Source: CAIQPS01 sp963843455
Lineage (GTDB): Bacteria; Actinomycetota; Thermoleophilia; RBG-16-64-13
Direction of reading: 5' to 3'
DNA: 64,000 bases
NCBI GenBank assembly: GCA_963843455.1
Contig: CAWJKE010000008.1
Location: 434,001-498,000, forward strand
A model generated the notes under the pieces. It saw only the letters and a program-made list of their open reading frames with translations. It was not told the origin of the DNA and searched no databases. Shown piece after piece: positions 1-7,843 of the stretch. Position 1 is the first letter of the stretch. Every line of letters begins with the position of its first letter. The position numbers and the translations under genes are program-made.

Positions 1-916
1 CCAAGCCAAGGGCGCGGTATGCCGGAAGTATCTCGGGGGCGTCGGATGCCAGCGCCTCGAGATGCCCGGCGATCGTGGCGGCGTCGCCCCGGCTCAGAGG
101 CCCGGTCAGCGCGTCTACCGGTCCGTGGGCGGCCAGGTTCTCCAGCGTGGCTCGCACCAGCGGCAGGAAAAGGGACAGGGTCACCCGTTCCGGTACGCCC
201 GCCTTCACGAAGAGCTCGTCCGCGAGGTGCTCCAGCGTGACCAGATAGTTGCAGGCGACGGTGGCCGCGGCGTGGTACAGACCGCGTTTGTCATCGGCGA
301 GAAAGAAGGGGCGCATCCCCAAGATGTCCGCCAGCTTCATTCCCATGGTCCCGGCCGCATCGGGCTCGGCGAAACCGGGGGTTATCGCCACCCCGGCCCC
401 GGCGAAACGTGTGGCGCCGGTTAGCGGCTCGGGAAAGGTCTGAAGGGGATGGAAGACGAGGGTGGCCGCGCCCGCCTCTTCGCAGGGCAGGAGCGCCGAT
501 ACCGAGGTGGCCCCGCTGGTGTGGGCCACGACGGGGTGTCGCCCGTCGGTCGCCGCAAGCAGCATGGCGCCCAGTTGGGAGGCAACTTCGGCGACGGCTC
601 CGTCCGGCACGCACAGTAGGTAGAGTTCCGGCTGCTGTTTGACGAGCGCGGAAAGGGAGCCGGACGCCGGGAGGCCGAGCCATTCCTCCGCTCGCGCGCA
701 CCCGGCGGGGGAGGCCGCGGTGAAACCCACGAGCGTCTGTCCGTGCTGGCGGAGGCCCAGAGCCAGGCTGGCGCCGAGCCTGCCTGCGCCTATGACGGCG
801 AAGCGTAGAGATGTCGCTGAGGCTTCGATGGATACCTGCCTGTTCCAGTTCTGCCAGAGATACCAGACGTGGCTCGGTCTTTCCCTCGACCGCGTGGTTC
901 GTCTTGGTCCCGCCAA
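1..916 (-). CDS. Rossmann-like DUF2520 domain protein (3' end outside window)
   Basis: Reading leftwards, one uninterrupted frame gives an N-terminal Rossmann segment FAVIGAGRLGASLALGL, then LCVPDGAVAEVA, VAHTSGATSVSALL and FHPLQTFPEP. A helical C-terminal part contains YHAAATVACNYLVTLEHLA. This is the pattern of the Rossmann-like plus DUF2520 family, a putative NAD(P)-binding oxidoreductase of unknown substrate, often found near pantothenate genes. There is no ATG or GTG close to the Rossmann motif. I chose TTG at 916 because GGAGG lies about 10 bases upstream and a promoter sits at 989-1017. That start adds a roughly 37-residue leader of unclear meaning, so the start is uncertain. About 305 codons are visible, near the full family length. 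Confidence 0.75.
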   Translation of the reverse strand, partial: MAGPRRTTRSRERPSHVWYLWQNWNRQVSIEASATSLRFAVIGAGRLGASLALGLRQHGQTLVGFTAASPAGCARAEEWLGLPASGSLSALVKQQPELYLLCVPDGAVAEVASQLGAMLLAATDGRHPVVAHTSGATSVSALLPCEEAGAATLVFHPLQTFPEPLTGATRFAGAGVAITPGFAEPDAAGTMGMKLADILGMRPFFLADDKRGLYHAAATVACNYLVTLEHLADELFVKAGVPERVTLSLFLPLVRATLENLAAHGPVDALTGPLSRGDAATIAGHLEALASDAPEILPAYRALGL

Positions 917-988
917 GCCGGCTCCGCCTCCATGGGGTAGGCGGTCCGGCCGCGGATCGACCTTCGACTCCCCTCGCGGCGCGCGGGT

Positions 989-1017
989 AGCATAACAGTC
1001 GCGCTACCGCCGGGCAA
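989..1017 (-). promoter_or_regulatory. Sigma70-type promoter for the DUF2520 gene
   Basis: On the minus strand TTGCCC (1017-1012) and TATGCT (994-989) are separated by 17 bases. Transcription would start near 982, about 65 bases before the proposed TTG start at 916. Confidence 0.6.
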
Positions 1018-1090
1018 TCTTGTCGGCGTCGGCGGTCGGCCATGTCTGCGACGGCCCGCCATCTCGGCGCCGCGGTCCAGCCTGTTCTGC

Positions 1091-1096
1091 TACCCT
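1091..1096 (+). promoter_or_regulatory. Candidate -10 element of the udg operon
   Basis: TACCCT ends 9 bases before the ATG at 1106 and no Shine-Dalgarno fits between them. The transcript would therefore be leaderless or nearly so. No convincing -35 is visible. Confidence 0.35.
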
Positions 1097-1105
1097 GACT
1101 GCAGA

Positions 1106-1843
1106 ATGGATGCCACGAGTCAGACAGGCGCAGGCACTGGGGCGGAGGCTCTTCGAGCGCTCGAAGAGTCGGTGCGCGATTGTCGCCGTTGCGGTCTCTG
1201 CGAAGGCCGGACCCAGGTGGTGTTCGGAGTGGGCGATCCGGGCGCCGAACTCATGTTCGTGGGCGAGGGCCCGGGCTTCCACGAGGACAAGCAGGGCGAG
1301 CCGTTCGTGGGCGCGGCGGGCAAGCTCCTCACCGAGTTGCTCGGCCAGATAGGCCTGGCCCGGGGCGATGTCTACATCGCCAATGTGGTCAAGTGCCGCC
1401 CGCCGGACAACCGCGACCCCGCTCCCGACGAGATCGAAGCCTGCGGTCCGCACCTCTTGGACCAGATAGCCATCATCCGGCCGCGGGTGATCTGCACCCT
1501 CGGCCGCTTCGCCACCAAACTGCTGGCCGAGACCGAGTTGAGCATGACCGCCGTCCATGGGAAGGCCAAGCAGCGAGAGATGGCCGGGGTGGACGTGATC
1601 GTCTTTCCGGTCTTCCATCCCGCGGCGGCGCTGTACACGCCTTCCAACCGTAAGGTTCTCGAGCAGGATTTCGCGAAACTCCGGCACCTTCTCTCTCATG
1701 GTCTGACCCCCCTGCTCGAAGAAGCTTCCAGCGAGGTAGCCGGCGATCCCGCCCGGGGACCCGAGGCGGACGCGGACCCGGGCGATAGGCCCAAGGGCCG
1801 GGCGGCCGCTCCCGCTCGGGCGGAGCAACTGCCTCTGTGGTAG
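1106..1843 (+). CDS. udg: Type-4 (iron-sulfur) uracil-DNA glycosylase
   Basis: This enzyme removes uracil from DNA to start base excision repair. The 245-residue product has the family-4 signature: N-terminal CRRCGLC (Cys26/29/32), the active-site block GEGPGFHEDKQGEPFVGAAG, and a second cysteine pair spaced by 16 (CRPPDNRDPAPDEIEAC) that completes the 4Fe-4S site. The late motif HPAAAL is also present. Family members are usually 190-220 residues; here an acidic, Ala/Pro-rich tail of about 40 residues ends in EQLPLW, which resembles a sliding-clamp-binding pentapeptide. The stop overlaps the tsaE start by 7 bases, so udg leads the t6A operon. The ATG at 1106 is preceded by a -10-like TACCCT rather than by a ribosome-binding site. 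Confidence 0.93.
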   Translation: MDATSQTGAGTGAEALRALEESVRDCRRCGLCEGRTQVVFGVGDPGAELMFVGEGPGFHEDKQGEPFVGAAGKLLTELLGQIGLARGDVYIANVVKCRPPDNRDPAPDEIEACGPHLLDQIAIIRPRVICTLGRFATKLLAETELSMTAVHGKAKQREMAGVDVIVFPVFHPAAALYTPSNRKVLEQDFAKLRHLLSHGLTPLLEEASSEVAGDPARGPEADADPGDRPKGRAAAPARAEQLPLW

Positions 1844-2307
1844 ACGAGGGTCACCTGGTGCTGCGCCGGCAGGGCGTGGGTCTGGGCGAGCTGAAGCGGA
1901 TCGGGCGCAGGCTGGCGCGGGCCTTGCACGCCGGCGACTTGGTCCTTCTCTACGGACCTCTGGGCGCTGGAAAGACCACCCTCGTGCGAGCCATCGCCGA
2001 AGCGCTGGAAGTCACCGACCCCGTCCGCAGTCCCTCGTTCACGCTGGCCAACATCTATGCGGGCGGGCTGCCCGTCCAACACCTTGATCTGTATCGTTTG
2101 GACGAGATAGGCGACGACGATGCCCTCGCTCTGGAGGAATACGTCGGGGGCGAGGCGGTGACACTGGTGGAATGGCCTCAGGCGGGCATCGGGCGGTTGG
2201 GCCCGCCCTCCTGGAAGGTCCGGCTGGACCATGAGTCGCTCCACGCTCGGTCGATCGAGATCGAGGCGATGACAAGCGAGGCCAAAGAGCATTGGGAAGC
2301 TGCGTGA
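1837..2307 (+). CDS. tsaE: tRNA threonylcarbamoyladenosine biosynthesis ATPase TsaE
   Basis: TsaE is the P-loop ATPase that assists TsaB-TsaD in adding threonylcarbamoyl to A37 of ANN-decoding tRNAs. The 156-residue protein shows Walker A GPLGAGKTTLVRAIAEAL, then SPSFTLANIY, HLDLYRLDE and LVEWPQ, all in family order and at normal length. The GTG start at 1837 lies inside the end of udg in another frame (7-base overlap), implying translational coupling. tsaB and the rimI-tsaD fusion follow. Confidence 0.95.
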   Translation: MVDEGHLVLRRQGVGLGELKRIGRRLARALHAGDLVLLYGPLGAGKTTLVRAIAEALEVTDPVRSPSFTLANIYAGGLPVQHLDLYRLDEIGDDDALALEEYVGGEAVTLVEWPQAGIGRLGPPSWKVRLDHESLHARSIEIEAMTSEAKEHWEAA

Positions 2308-2348
2308 TGCAGGACCGAGGTGTTGCAGCATGACCGAGGTGTTACCGC
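2308..2348 (+). repeat. Imperfect tandem copies of the tsaB start region
   Basis: Between tsaE and tsaB, a unit of about 20 bases built on GACCGAGGTGTT occurs twice and then degenerates into the tsaB start (GCATGACTGAGG). The middle copy creates an ATG at 2330 and an 8-residue mini-ORF (2330-2356) that overlaps the real start at 2349. It looks like replication slippage and may affect initiation on tsaB. Confidence 0.6.
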
Positions 2349-3272
2349 ATGACTGAGGGACTCGTCCTCGGCATGGATGGCTCCACCCGCTGCTCGACGG
2401 TGGCCCTGCTTTCGACCAACGGACCCGCGATCGCCCGCGGACTTGGGGATGAAACGGCCGGCCGTTGGCGGGTACTGGCCCGTCGCGCCGATATCGACGG
2501 CCGGGGGCAGGCCCGCGCGCTGCTGCTTCTGGTGGACGACATGCTGAACGAGGTGGGAAGCGGACCCGGCGGCATTGCGGCGATAGTGGTCGGCATCGGG
2601 CCGGGCACCTTCACCGGGGTGCGGATCGCGGTGGCGACGGCCCGGGCCTTGGCACTGGCGCTCGGCGTCCCGGTGACCGGCGTGAGCACTCTGAGCGCGC
2701 TGGCAGCCGACGCTACGACGAGCATGGAGTGGGGCGACCAAGGGGAACGTCCGGATCTGGTGGTTCCCGTTGTAGACGCCCGGCGCGGTCAGGTGTTCTA
2801 CAGCGTGTATCGGCTTGCGCGGGACGGAGGAGGCGAAGAGCCGGGCCTTTCAGGGGAGTCGTCCTATGCGCGGAGCGAGCCGTTTGCCGCCTGTGATCGG
2901 GATGCGTTAGCCGCGTGCCTGGCGGGGCCGAACGGCTGGCCGGCTCCAGCGCCGCGAGCTTTGGTCGTCGGCGACGTCGACGGTCTCAGTGGCGTCGATA
3001 TGACCTTTCTTCCGCTCGACGTGCGCGCCGAGTTTCTGCTGGCGGGTCAGAGCCTGCTGCAGGAGCCGCGCGAACTGCTCGCGGGGTCCCGCTTGGGGCC
3101 CTGGCTGGATCGTGTCCTGGCCCGGCGGTCGGCCGGCGGACAAGAGATCCTTAGGGTCGGTGACCTGGGAAGTCCAGAGGCGGTCAAGCCCATCTATGTC
3201 CGTTCGCCCGACGCCGACATCCACATCACCAAGATGAGGGATCCCTGGACCGGCGCGGGCCAGGACCGGTAG
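2349..3272 (+). CDS. tsaB: tRNA threonylcarbamoyladenosine biosynthesis protein TsaB
   Basis: TsaB is the inactive ASKHA-fold partner of TsaD in t6A synthesis. The 307-residue product starts GMDGSTRCSTVALL and carries the conserved block GIGPGTFTGVRIAVATA followed by LGVPVTGVSTLSALA. It is longer than the usual 220-240 residues because of loops in the C-terminal half (GEEPGLSGESSYARSE region) and a tail. It sits between tsaE and the rimI-tsaD fusion, with 7 bases to the latter. The start is the last of three tandem ATG-containing copies; the conserved N-terminus begins right after it. Confidence 0.93.
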   Translation: MTEGLVLGMDGSTRCSTVALLSTNGPAIARGLGDETAGRWRVLARRADIDGRGQARALLLLVDDMLNEVGSGPGGIAAIVVGIGPGTFTGVRIAVATARALALALGVPVTGVSTLSALAADATTSMEWGDQGERPDLVVPVVDARRGQVFYSVYRLARDGGGEEPGLSGESSYARSEPFAACDRDALAACLAGPNGWPAPAPRALVVGDVDGLSGVDMTFLPLDVRAEFLLAGQSLLQEPRELLAGSRLGPWLDRVLARRSAGGQEILRVGDLGSPEAVKPIYVRSPDADIHITKMRDPWTGAGQDR

Positions 3273-3279
3273 GCAGGCG

Positions 3280-4830
3280 ATGGCTTTCGAGATCCGGAAG
3301 ATGCAGGGAGGCGATGTGCCCGCCGTGATCGCCATAGAGCGCCAGTCGTTCTCTCTGCCCTGGACGCCGGAGATGTTCGAGGAAGAGCTCAAACAGGAGC
3401 TGAGTTGGAGGGAGGTTGCACAGACTGAGCGGGGGGAGGTGGCCGGGTTTCTTATCGGCCGCAACTACCCGGATGTCTGGCACGTGATGGACCTGGCCGT
3501 GGCGCCTTGGGCGCGCCGACGTGGTGTCGCCAGCGGGCTGCTGCGTGCCTTCATCCGGGCCGCGGACGAAGCCACCCGTCCGGTGTTGCTGGAGGTGCGA
3601 CCCCGAAACCCTGAGGCGTTGGCCCTCTATACGAGATGGGGTTTCTCGACGATCGGCAGCCGCAGGCGCTACTACTCCGATACAGGAGAGGACGCTCTGG
3701 TGATGATGCGCCCGGTCGGCTCCACCGAGCCGGCGGAAGCGGGCCGTCTCGAGCAGGGCACGCCTCGCGAGTCGGGAGTGTCGCACGAGTCTGGAGCGGC
3801 TCTCCTCGCCATCGAGTCTTCCTGCGACGACTCGGCCGCGGCGGTACTTTCGCCGGCCGGAGACGTTCTCTCGAACGTCGTGCACTCTCAGGACTCCATC
3901 CACGAGCGATACGGGGGGGTGGTCCCAGAAGTCGCCAGCAGGGCGCACGTCGAGAGGATGAGCGTCGTTGTGCGGGAGGCGCTGAAACAGGCCGGCGTGG
4001 GCATGGACGATCTGGGCGGAGTGGCCGTCACTGTCGGGCCGGGCCTGATCGGTGCTCTCCTCGTAGGAGTGCAGACGGCTAAAGCCATAGCCTGGGCTCG
4101 TCGGCTGCCACTCCACCCGGTGAACCATCTCCATGGTCATTTGGCAGCGGTGTGGCTGGCCGATGGCGAAGCGCCTCTTCCCATGGTCACTCTCATCGCC
4201 TCGGGAGGGCACACCTCACTCGTTGCCGTCGACGACCGGACGACCTACCGGCTGCTGGGACAGACGTTGGACGACGCGGCTGGAGAGGCGTTCGACAAGG
4301 GGGCCCGTCTCTTGGGCCTGGGCTACCCCGGCGGACGCCAACTGGACGAACTGGCGGAAAGGGGCGACCCCAAGGCGTTCGAATTCCCGGTGGGGCTCAA
4401 GCGTTCGGCCCGGCCGGACTTCTCATTCTCGGGTGTCAAGACCGCGCTCTTCTACCTGCTGAGAGACATGGGAGCCGAGGAGAGGGCAGCGCGGGCCGCC
4501 GACGTGGCCGCCTCGTATCGAGAAGCGATCGTCGAGGCGCTGGTGAGTAAGTCGGTGAAGGCGGCGCTAAACGAGGGAGCACTCACGCTCGGCGTGGCCG
4601 GCGGCGTAGCGGCCAACTCGCTCCTCAGGCGCCGACTGCTCGAAAGAGGAGAAGCCGCCGGTCTTCACGTCGTCGTGCCGCCTTTCGCGTACTGCACCGA
4701 CAACGCCGCGATGATCGGGGCAGCCGGTCTTGCCGGGCCGTCGGTCCCGTACCCCGATTACCTCGGTGTCGACGCGTCCGCATCGCTTCCCCTAGGCCGG
4801 TGGTCTGCCGCGCCGGGGGGAGAGCGCTAG
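3280..4830 (+). CDS. tsaD: Fused RimI N-acetyltransferase / TsaD tRNA threonylcarbamoyltransferase
   Basis: This 516-residue bifunctional protein has a GNAT domain (about residues 1-150; VMDLAVAPWARRRGVASGLL is the acetyl-CoA motif and NPEALALYTRWGF the following strand-helix) of the type that acetylates ribosomal protein S18. After a short linker the TsaD domain begins (about 170-516) with AIESSCDDSAAAVL, the metal-binding HLHGH, FSFSGVKTALFYLL and VAGGVAANSLLRR. TsaD transfers threonylcarbamoyl-AMP onto A37. There is no frameshift or internal start between domains. Such fusions are known in some Actinobacteria, notably Coriobacteriia, which fits the rest of the window. It is the last gene of the udg-tsaE-tsaB operon. 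Confidence 0.95.
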   Translation: MAFEIRKMQGGDVPAVIAIERQSFSLPWTPEMFEEELKQELSWREVAQTERGEVAGFLIGRNYPDVWHVMDLAVAPWARRRGVASGLLRAFIRAADEATRPVLLEVRPRNPEALALYTRWGFSTIGSRRRYYSDTGEDALVMMRPVGSTEPAEAGRLEQGTPRESGVSHESGAALLAIESSCDDSAAAVLSPAGDVLSNVVHSQDSIHERYGGVVPEVASRAHVERMSVVVREALKQAGVGMDDLGGVAVTVGPGLIGALLVGVQTAKAIAWARRLPLHPVNHLHGHLAAVWLADGEAPLPMVTLIASGGHTSLVAVDDRTTYRLLGQTLDDAAGEAFDKGARLLGLGYPGGRQLDELAERGDPKAFEFPVGLKRSARPDFSFSGVKTALFYLLRDMGAEERAARAADVAASYREAIVEALVSKSVKAALNEGALTLGVAGGVAANSLLRRRLLERGEAAGLHVVVPPFAYCTDNAAMIGAAGLAGPSVPYPDYLGVDASASLPLGRWSAAPGGER

Positions 4831-4872
4831 CCGGAGGTCCTGGTCGCCGGGTCGGACCAAGGCGGCCGTTCG

Positions 4873-4881
4873 TTGGCACTC
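4873..4881 (+). promoter_or_regulatory. Extra CIRCE half-site upstream of the gro promoter
   Basis: TTGGCACTC at 4873-4881 is identical to the left arm of the complete CIRCE element 58 bases downstream. No matching right arm is present. It could be a degenerate second HrcA site or chance. Confidence 0.35.
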
Positions 4882-4892
4882 TCCCTTGGGGT

Positions 4893-4921
4893 TTGACAAA
4901 TCGGCCACGCGGGCATAATAT
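4893..4921 (+). promoter_or_regulatory. groES-groEL promoter
   Basis: A consensus -35 TTGACA (4893-4898) is followed after 17 bases by TAATAT (4916-4921); an alternative -10, CATAAT, has 15-base spacing. Transcription would begin near the left arm of the CIRCE element. Confidence 0.8.
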
Positions 4922-4930
4922 ATCCGCTGC

Positions 4931-4957
4931 TTGGCACTCGCTGGTCTAGAGTGCCAA
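4931..4957 (+). promoter_or_regulatory. CIRCE operator (HrcA binding site)
   Basis: TTGGCACTC-N9-GAGTGCCAA is a perfect inverted repeat with the canonical 9-9-9 layout. It differs from the classical element only by G for A at one symmetrical position. It lies at the predicted transcription start of groES, so HrcA repression and heat induction are expected; hrcA itself is not in the window. Confidence 0.92.
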
Positions 4958-5035
4958 TTCTGCGAAACAGGTTAGATTGCCTGTTACAGGCACAACCGAG
5001 TAAGAGTCAACAAGCGATGGATAGGAGGGTTGCGC

Positions 5036-5332
5036 ATGAAACTAGTGCCACTCGAGGACAGAGTCGTCATCAAGATCATTGAGCAAGAGCAAGTGACCGC
5101 GACGGGTATCGTCCTTCCGGACACGGCCAAAGAGAAGCCGTCCAAAGGGCGCGTCGAAGCGGTCGGTCCGGGCAAATACTCGGACAAGGGCGATCTCATG
5201 CCCATGCCGGTCAAGGTGGGCGATCTCGTCGTTTTCGCCAAGTACGCCGGCACCGAGCTCAAGCTCGATGGGGAAGAGTACTTGGTCCTGCGCGGTCTCA
5301 CCGACATCATCGGTGTGCTGCCCGGAGAGTAG
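5036..5332 (+). CDS. groES: Co-chaperonin GroES
   Basis: GroES is the 10-kDa lid of the GroEL folding chamber. The product, about 98 residues, begins MKLVPLEDRVVIKIIEQE, has the mobile loop region TATGIVLPDTAKEKP, and ends LRGLTDIIGVLPGE, all normal for the family. ATG 5036 is preferred over TTG 5030 because AGGAGG at 5023-5028 is 7 bases upstream of it. groEL follows after 66 bases; promoter and CIRCE lie upstream. Confidence 0.97.
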   Translation: MKLVPLEDRVVIKIIEQEQVTATGIVLPDTAKEKPSKGRVEAVGPGKYSDKGDLMPMPVKVGDLVVFAKYAGTELKLDGEEYLVLRGLTDIIGVLPGE

Positions 5333-5398
5333 CCCTCTTCGCGTTCTCTGCTTTTCCAGACGTCGGTTCCTCAGTGTAAGTAAAGGAGTCTAGGTTTT

Positions 5399-7027
5399 AT
5401 GGCAAAACAACTTTTGTACGGTGAAGAGGCCCGCAGGGCCCTGGAGCGCGGGGTCAACACCCTCGCCGACGCTGTCAAAGTCACTCTCGGCCCCAAAGGC
5501 CGCTACGTGGTGCTCGACAGGAAGTTCGGCAGCCCCACCATCACCAACGACGGTGTGACCATCGCCCGCGAGATCGAGCTCGAGGATGTCTTCGAGAATC
5601 AGGGTGCTCAGCTCGTGCGCGAAGTGGCCACCAAGACCAACGATATCGCCGGTGACGGCACCACTACGGCGACCCTGCTCGCACAGGCCATCGTCCGTGA
5701 AGGCCTCAAGAACGTGGCCGCCGGTGCCAACCCGATGGCCATCAAGCGCGGCATCGAACGCGCCGTCGACGTCGCCGTCGAAGAGATCAAGAACATGTCC
5801 AAGGAGATCTCGGGCAAAGAGGACATCGCCCGGGTGGCCACTATCTCCGCCGACGACCGTGAGATCGGCGACGTCATCGCCGACGCCATCGAGAAGGTCG
5901 GCAAAGACGGCGTGGTCAACGTCGAAGAATCCAACACGTTCGGCATGGACCTGGAGTTCACCGAGGGTATGCAGTTCGACAAGGGCTACATCTCCCCGTA
6001 CTTCGTCACCGACGCCGAGCGCATGGAAGCCGTTCTCGAGGATCCCTACATCCTCATGGCCAACCGCAAGGTCGGTTCCGTTCAGGATCTTCTCCCGGTA
6101 TTGGAGAAAGTCATACAGTCGGGTAGGCCCCTGCTGATCATCGCTGAAGACGTCGAGGGTGAAGCCTTGGCGACACTGGTAGTCAACAAGCTGCGCGGCA
6201 CCTTCACCGGTATTGCAGTCAAGGCCCCGGGTTTCGGCGACCGCCGCAAGCGGATGCTCGAAGACATCGCCATCCTCACCGGCGGCGAAGTCATCAGTGA
6301 CGAGATGGGTCTCAAGCTCGAGAACACCACCGTCAGCCAGCTTGGCCGTGCCCGCAAAGTGGTCGTCGACAAAGACAACACCACCATCGTGGACGGCTCC
6401 GGCGAGCTCGACAAGATTAAGGCCCGCATCAACCAGATCAAGGCCGAGATCGAGATCACCGATTCCGATTTCGACCGCGAAAAGCTGCAGGAACGTCTGG
6501 CCAAACTGGCCGGCGGCGTGGCCGTGGTCAAAGTCGGTGCTGCTACCGAGACCGAGATCAAAGAGAAGAAGCACCGCGTCGAAGACGCTCTGAGCGCCAC
6601 CCGCGCTGCTCTTGAAGAGGGCATCGTCCCCGGCGGTGGCGTGGCCCAGGTGCTCCTGGTCCCGTCGATCCTCGCCATCGTTGCCGAAGGTGACGAACTC
6701 ACCGGTGTACGCATCGTGGCCCGCGCACTCGAAGAGCCCCTCCGCCAGTTGGCCAACAACGCCGGCCTGGAAGGCTCGGTCGTGGTGAACGAAGTCAAGA
6801 CCCGCGCCAAGGGCATGGGCCTCAACATCGCCACCGGCGAATACGAAGACATGGTCAAAGCGGGCATCATCGACCCGGCCATGGTCACCCGGTCGGCCCT
6901 GCAGAACGCGGCCTCCATCGCCAAGAACATCCTGACGACCGAAGTGATCGTCGCCGACAAGCCCGAGAAAGAGGGCGCCGGCGGCGGCATGCCGGGCGGC
7001 ATGGGCGGCATGGGCGGCATGATGTAA
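5399..7027 (+). CDS. groL: Chaperonin GroEL
   Basis: This is the 60-kDa ATP-dependent chaperonin. The 542-residue product contains the nucleotide-binding NDGVTIAREIE and GDGTTTATLLAQAI segments, the family stretch AALEEGIVPGGGVA, and a glycine/methionine tail (GGMPGGMGGMGGMM) that projects into the folding cavity. AAGGAG lies 10 bases before the ATG. It is co-transcribed with groES under CIRCE control. The strong codon bias leaves a 643-codon open frame on the opposite strand, which is an artefact. Confidence 0.98.
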   Translation: MAKQLLYGEEARRALERGVNTLADAVKVTLGPKGRYVVLDRKFGSPTITNDGVTIAREIELEDVFENQGAQLVREVATKTNDIAGDGTTTATLLAQAIVREGLKNVAAGANPMAIKRGIERAVDVAVEEIKNMSKEISGKEDIARVATISADDREIGDVIADAIEKVGKDGVVNVEESNTFGMDLEFTEGMQFDKGYISPYFVTDAERMEAVLEDPYILMANRKVGSVQDLLPVLEKVIQSGRPLLIIAEDVEGEALATLVVNKLRGTFTGIAVKAPGFGDRRKRMLEDIAILTGGEVISDEMGLKLENTTVSQLGRARKVVVDKDNTTIVDGSGELDKIKARINQIKAEIEITDSDFDREKLQERLAKLAGGVAVVKVGAATETEIKEKKHRVEDALSATRAALEEGIVPGGGVAQVLLVPSILAIVAEGDELTGVRIVARALEEPLRQLANNAGLEGSVVVNEVKTRAKGMGLNIATGEYEDMVKAGIIDPAMVTRSALQNAASIAKNILTTEVIVADKPEKEGAGGGMPGGMGGMGGMM

Positions 7028-7031
7028 CTGA

Positions 7032-7079
7032 GACGACGACCGGCGGGCGCCGCGAGGCGCCGCCGTTCGGGGCCGTCGT
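7032..7079 (+). terminator. GC-rich hairpin after groEL
   Basis: Nested inverted repeats (outer ACGAC/GTCGT, inner GGCGCC-GCGA-GGCGCC with flanking CGGC/GCCG) form a long stem just downstream of the groEL stop. There is no T-tract, so it may be an mRNA-stabilising 3' structure rather than an intrinsic terminator. Confidence 0.4.
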
Positions 7080-7128
7080 GGCCGGGCGCACCAAGAGGTG
7101 CGCAAGGGTCGCGGCGGCCCCGTCTCGT

Positions 7129-7155
7129 TTGTGGGTCCGGACCCGGTGGTAAACT
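7129..7155 (+). promoter_or_regulatory. Extended -10 promoter for the roadblock gene
   Basis: TAAACT at 7150-7155 is preceded by TGG, giving an extended -10, with TTGTGG at 7129-7134 as a poor -35 at 15 bases. The predicted leader reaches the ATG at 7204, which has GGGAGG 8 bases upstream. Confidence 0.45.
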
Positions 7156-7203
7156 GAGCGCAACGAGCCGACGGGTTGCCTATCTCCGGGAAGGGAGGCG
7201 CTG

Positions 7204-7612
7204 ATGAAGCAAGAGGTTGAAGCCGCGTTCGCGGAGATGCTGGACATCTCGACGGATATCGACAAGGCGGTCGTTTTCGGGCCTGAGGGAGTCGTGGCGT
7301 CCAACATGAGCGAGCCTGCACTCTCTGTCGCGGTCACTCATGCCGAGGAGCTCGTGCGCTTGGGCCAGACGAGCGCCGCCAAGTCGGGTTCGCAGCCGCT
7401 CACTCAGTTGGTGGTCGAAACGCCGGGCGGTCTGGTCTTCCTGGTCCGCGAGTTGGGGCCGGACGGCATGACCGCGGTGGCGACAGGCAAGAAGGGCAGC
7501 CGGGTAGGGCTTGGCTCTCTACGACCTCAAGACCTGCCTGCGCGACGCGCGCGAAGCGGCAAGCACGGTGGCGACGTCTGTCGAAGGGACTGTCGAGGGG
7601 GTGGATGCTTAG
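7204..7612 (+). pseudogene. Roadblock/LC7 domain protein, broken by a +1 frameshift
   Basis: Residues 1-102 read MKQEVEAAFAEMLDIS, then VVFGPEGVVASNM and GGLVFLVRELGPDGMTAVATG. This is the profile of roadblock/LC7 (MglB-like) dimerisation proteins, which partner small GTPases or act in signalling. At 7507-7509 (run GGG) the frame is lost. Removing one G continues RVGLALYDLKTCLRDAREA and ends at TAG 7610-7612, directly before the next ATG at 7613, giving a normal 135-residue protein. The conceptual frame without repair runs on to 7731 as nonsense. Either a real mutation or a one-base sequence error explains this; the exact fit to the next gene argues that the gene was recently intact. Confidence 0.75.
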
Positions 7613-7828
7613 ATGAAGCGCCTGTTCAAGATCTTTGGGGTCTTCGCCCTCATAGGCAGCGTCGTCGCGGGCGCCTATTACTTCCTGTTCGTCCGCTCCC
7701 GCAGCCCCCAGGTGGAGCTCTACTTCGATGATGGTTCCATGCTGGCCTTCCCCGGCAACACCGACGAAGCGGCACCTTTCATCGCCGCAGCTACCGAGAT
7801 ACTCGCGCACAACCCGCTTGAGCACTGA
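7613..7828 (+). CDS. Small single-pass membrane protein
   Basis: The 71-residue product has a basic N-terminus (MKRLFK) followed by one transmembrane helix (about residues 8-28, IFGVFALIGSVVAGAYYFLF) and a soluble domain with YFDDGSMLAFPGNTDEAAPFI. I recognise no family. It abuts the repaired stop of the roadblock gene and lies 15 bases before tldD, so it probably belongs to the same transcript. The function is unknown. Confidence 0.65.
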   Translation: MKRLFKIFGVFALIGSVVAGAYYFLFVRSRSPQVELYFDDGSMLAFPGNTDEAAPFIAAATEILAHNPLEH

Positions 7829-7843
7829 CCTCTCGGGTCAGGC

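Noticed and set aside
5390..7321. 643-codon open frame antisense to groEL
   Set aside because: It mirrors the groEL codon bias, has no family similarity and overlaps a certain gene on its whole length.
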